Source: Prostheceraeus crozeri
Lineage: Eukaryota > Platyhelminthes > Polycladida > Euryleptidae
DNA length: 64,000 nt
Direction of reading: 5' to 3'
Assembly: GCA_907163375.1 (NCBI GenBank)
Contig: CAJQUW010015400.1
Location: 124,001-188,000 of the forward strand
Numbering within the stretch: the stretch's first letter is position 1; every line of letters starts with the position of its first letter. Shown here one piece after another: positions 62,001-64,000 of the stretch. The notes under the pieces were generated by a model that saw only the letters and a program-made list of their open reading frames with translations, was not told the origin of the DNA and did no database searches. The position numbers were made by a program, and so were the translations under genes.

Positions 62001-63052
62001 AATTAACACTATTGACACTCAAATTGACACTATTGACACTTAAATTGACACTATTGACACTGAAATTGACATTATTGACACTCAAATTGACACTTAAATT
62101 GACACTACTGACACTCAAATTAACTATAATGACACTCATATTGACGCCATTGACACTCAAAATGACACTACTGACACTCAAATTGACACTATTGACACTA
62201 TATGACACTATATGACACTACATGAAAACTATATTAAAACCATATGAAAAACTATACGACAACCAACTGAAAACTAATTGATGACTGATCACCTTAATAA
62301 CACTAATGACACCAATTACGCTAATGACACTAATGACACTGTGACACTAATGACGTATATGAACTATTAGACACTATTGGAAAACTATGCGAAAACTGTA
62401 CGAAAACTATGCGAAAAATATGCGAAAACTATACGGAAGAATACGAAAACTATGCGAAAACTATATCCAAACTATATGAATACTATATGAAAACTATCTG
62501 AAAAATATATTAAAACTACATGATGGCTATATGAAACACATATGAAAACCATGTGAAAACCATGTGATGACTATATAAAAACTATATGAAAACTATATGG
62601 AAGCTATATGAAATGCATATGAAAACCACATGAAAGCTATATGACAATTATATGAGAGCCATACGACATCTAACTGAAAACTAACTGAAAACTAACTGAT
62701 GACTGATGACACTAATGTCACTAATGACACTAAAATTGAGACTACTGACACCATTGACAATCAAATTGACACTATCGACACTATTGACACTATTGACACT
62801 CAAATTGAAAATCTTGACACTCAAATTTACACTACTGACACTCAAATTGACAATATTGACACTCAAATTGACACTATTGACACTCAAATTGACACTATCG
62901 ACACTCAAATTGACACTATAGACACTGAAATTGACATTACTGAAACTCAAATTAACGCTATTGACTCTCATATTGACGCCATCGACACTCAAAATGACAC
63001 TACCGACAATTAAATTGACACTCTTTACACTATGTGACACTATATGACACTA
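56029..63052. repeat. Right satellite, heterogeneous units
   Basis: A arrays lie at about 57151-57735, 57794-58078, 58566-58795, 59934-60402, 60974-61385, 61941-62222 and 62698-63052, with B blocks between. Several arrays share GACACTCGCATTAACGC and CACTGATATTGACGCC variants (57.6, 60.3 and 61.3 kb), showing local spread of one version. Confidence 0.8.
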
Positions 63053-64000
63053 CATGAAAACTATATTAAAACCATATGAAAACTATACGACAACTAACTG
63101 AAAACTAATTGATGACTGATGACACTAACGACACTAATGACACTGTGACACTAATGACACTGTGCACTAATGACATATATGAACTATTGGACACTATTGG
63201 AATGCGATGCGAAAACTTTACCAAAACTATACGAAAAATATGCGAAAACTATACGGAACAATACGAAAACTATGCGAAAACTATATGCAAACTATATGAA
63301 TACTATATGAAAACTATATGAAAAATATATAAAAACTATATGAAGTCCATATGAAATGCATATGAAAACTATATGAAAGCTATATGACAATTATATGAGA
63401 GCCATACGACATCTAACTGAAAACTAACTGAAAACTAGCTGAAAACTAGCTGAAAACTAGCTGAAAACTACATGAAGGCTACGCGAAACACATATGAAAA
63501 CTATGTGAAAACCATGTGAAGACTATATAAAAACTATATGAAAACTATATGAAAGCTATATGAAATGCACATGAAAACAATATGAAAGCTATATGACAAT
63601 TATATGAGAGCCATGCGACATCTAACTGAAAACTAACTGAAAACTAGCTGAAAACTACATGAAATCTAGATCAACACGATATGAAAACTATATGAAAACT
63701 ATATAAAAACTATCTGAAAACCATATGACAACTATGCGACAACTAACTGAAAACTAACTGTTGACTGATGACACTAATGTCACTAATAGCACTCAAATTG
63801 AGAATACTGACACCATTGACACTGAAATTGACACTATTGACACTCAAATTGACACTATTGACACCGAAATTGACACTATTGACACTCAAATTGACACTTT
63901 TGACAATCAAATTGACACCATTGACACTCAAATTGACACTATTGACGTTCAAATTGACACTATTAACACTCAAATTGAAACTATTGACACTCAAATTGAC
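63053..64000. repeat. Copy of the 53971-54920 segment at 9.08 kb distance, cut by window end
   Basis: B block and A array start match 53971-54920 almost base for base. The match includes GAATGCGATGCGAAAACTTT, the AGCTGAAAACT run (one repeat fewer here), AAATCTAGATCAACACG, and the array header with ACTAATAGCACTC and TTGACACCGAAATTGAC. The match continues to the window edge. Confidence 0.85.

Larger units (their letters stand above)
45457..64000. repeat. Right satellite domain
   Basis: The same A/B satellite as on the left, in the same orientation (ACTCAAATTGAC on the plus strand), with the same headers and tails. B blocks are longer on average near the Polinton. The lineage-specific variants GACACTGTGCACTAATGAC and GAATGCGATGCGAAAACTTT appear from about 47.5 kb and 52.3 kb. 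No host gene was recognised. Confidence 0.95.

Overview
The window is eukaryotic repeat DNA with one large insertion. About 46.7 kb (1-28151 and 45457-64000) is layered satellite DNA in which I could support no host gene. A single virus-like DNA transposon of the Polinton/Maverick family, 28152-45450 (17.3 kb), sits inside it. The Polinton, AT-rich composition, standard-code reading frames and satellite organisation point to a eukaryotic nuclear chromosome, probably heterochromatin. The host lineage cannot be fixed from sequence alone; AT-rich hydrozoans, arthropods or early-branching fungi would all fit.

The satellite has at least three levels. Level 1 is two short-period repeats: a 21-bp unit made of ACTCAAATTGAC (12 bp) plus ACTATTGAC (9 bp), called block A here, and an 11-bp unit near ATGAAAACTAT, called block B. 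Level 2 is alternation of A arrays (about 80-1000 bp) with B blocks (about 50-1500 bp). Each A array opens with a conserved header (GATGACTGATGACACTAATG) and closes with a conserved tail. Level 3 is repetition of whole A/B strings. Seven consecutive arrays at 504-5648 recur in the same order and spacing at 5981-11188, a super-unit of about 5.5 kb. Further right, shorter higher-order units of about 1.5 kb (18.3-21.2 kb), 1.7-1.9 kb (21.2-28.0 kb) and 1.8 kb (52.2-55.8 kb) dominate. The segment from 63053 matches 53971 onward at about 9.08 kb distance.

The Polinton has long terminal inverted repeats (28152-28704 and 44977-45450) and a 6-bp target duplication ATTGAC on both sides. It carries the usual family set: protein-primed family B DNA polymerase, A32/FtsK-like packaging ATPase, double-jelly-roll major and single-jelly-roll minor capsid proteins, retroviral-type integrase and adenain-like cysteine protease. 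It also has a parvovirus-like phospholipase A2 domain, glycine-rich membrane-active proteins and a small phage-tail-fibre-like coiled-coil protein. Layout, left to right: four forward genes (two unknown, minor capsid, ATPase); the reverse-strand polymerase and two reverse-strand unknowns; a forward virion cluster (fibre-like, coiled coil, pX/pVI-like, major capsid, membrane protein, PLA2, integrase); then the reverse-strand protease. The family content looks complete, but several regions are interrupted (roughly ten breaks in all), so I treat it as a moderately old, inactive copy.

The most unusual signal is a family of GC-rich mini-palindromes inside the AT-rich Polinton. There are about two dozen perfect stems, nearly all closing exactly three-base loops. 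They lie between genes and also inside coding frames. Two proteins carry the same decoded insert, RTE(G/K)S(K/R)ALPD. None was noticed in the surrounding satellite.
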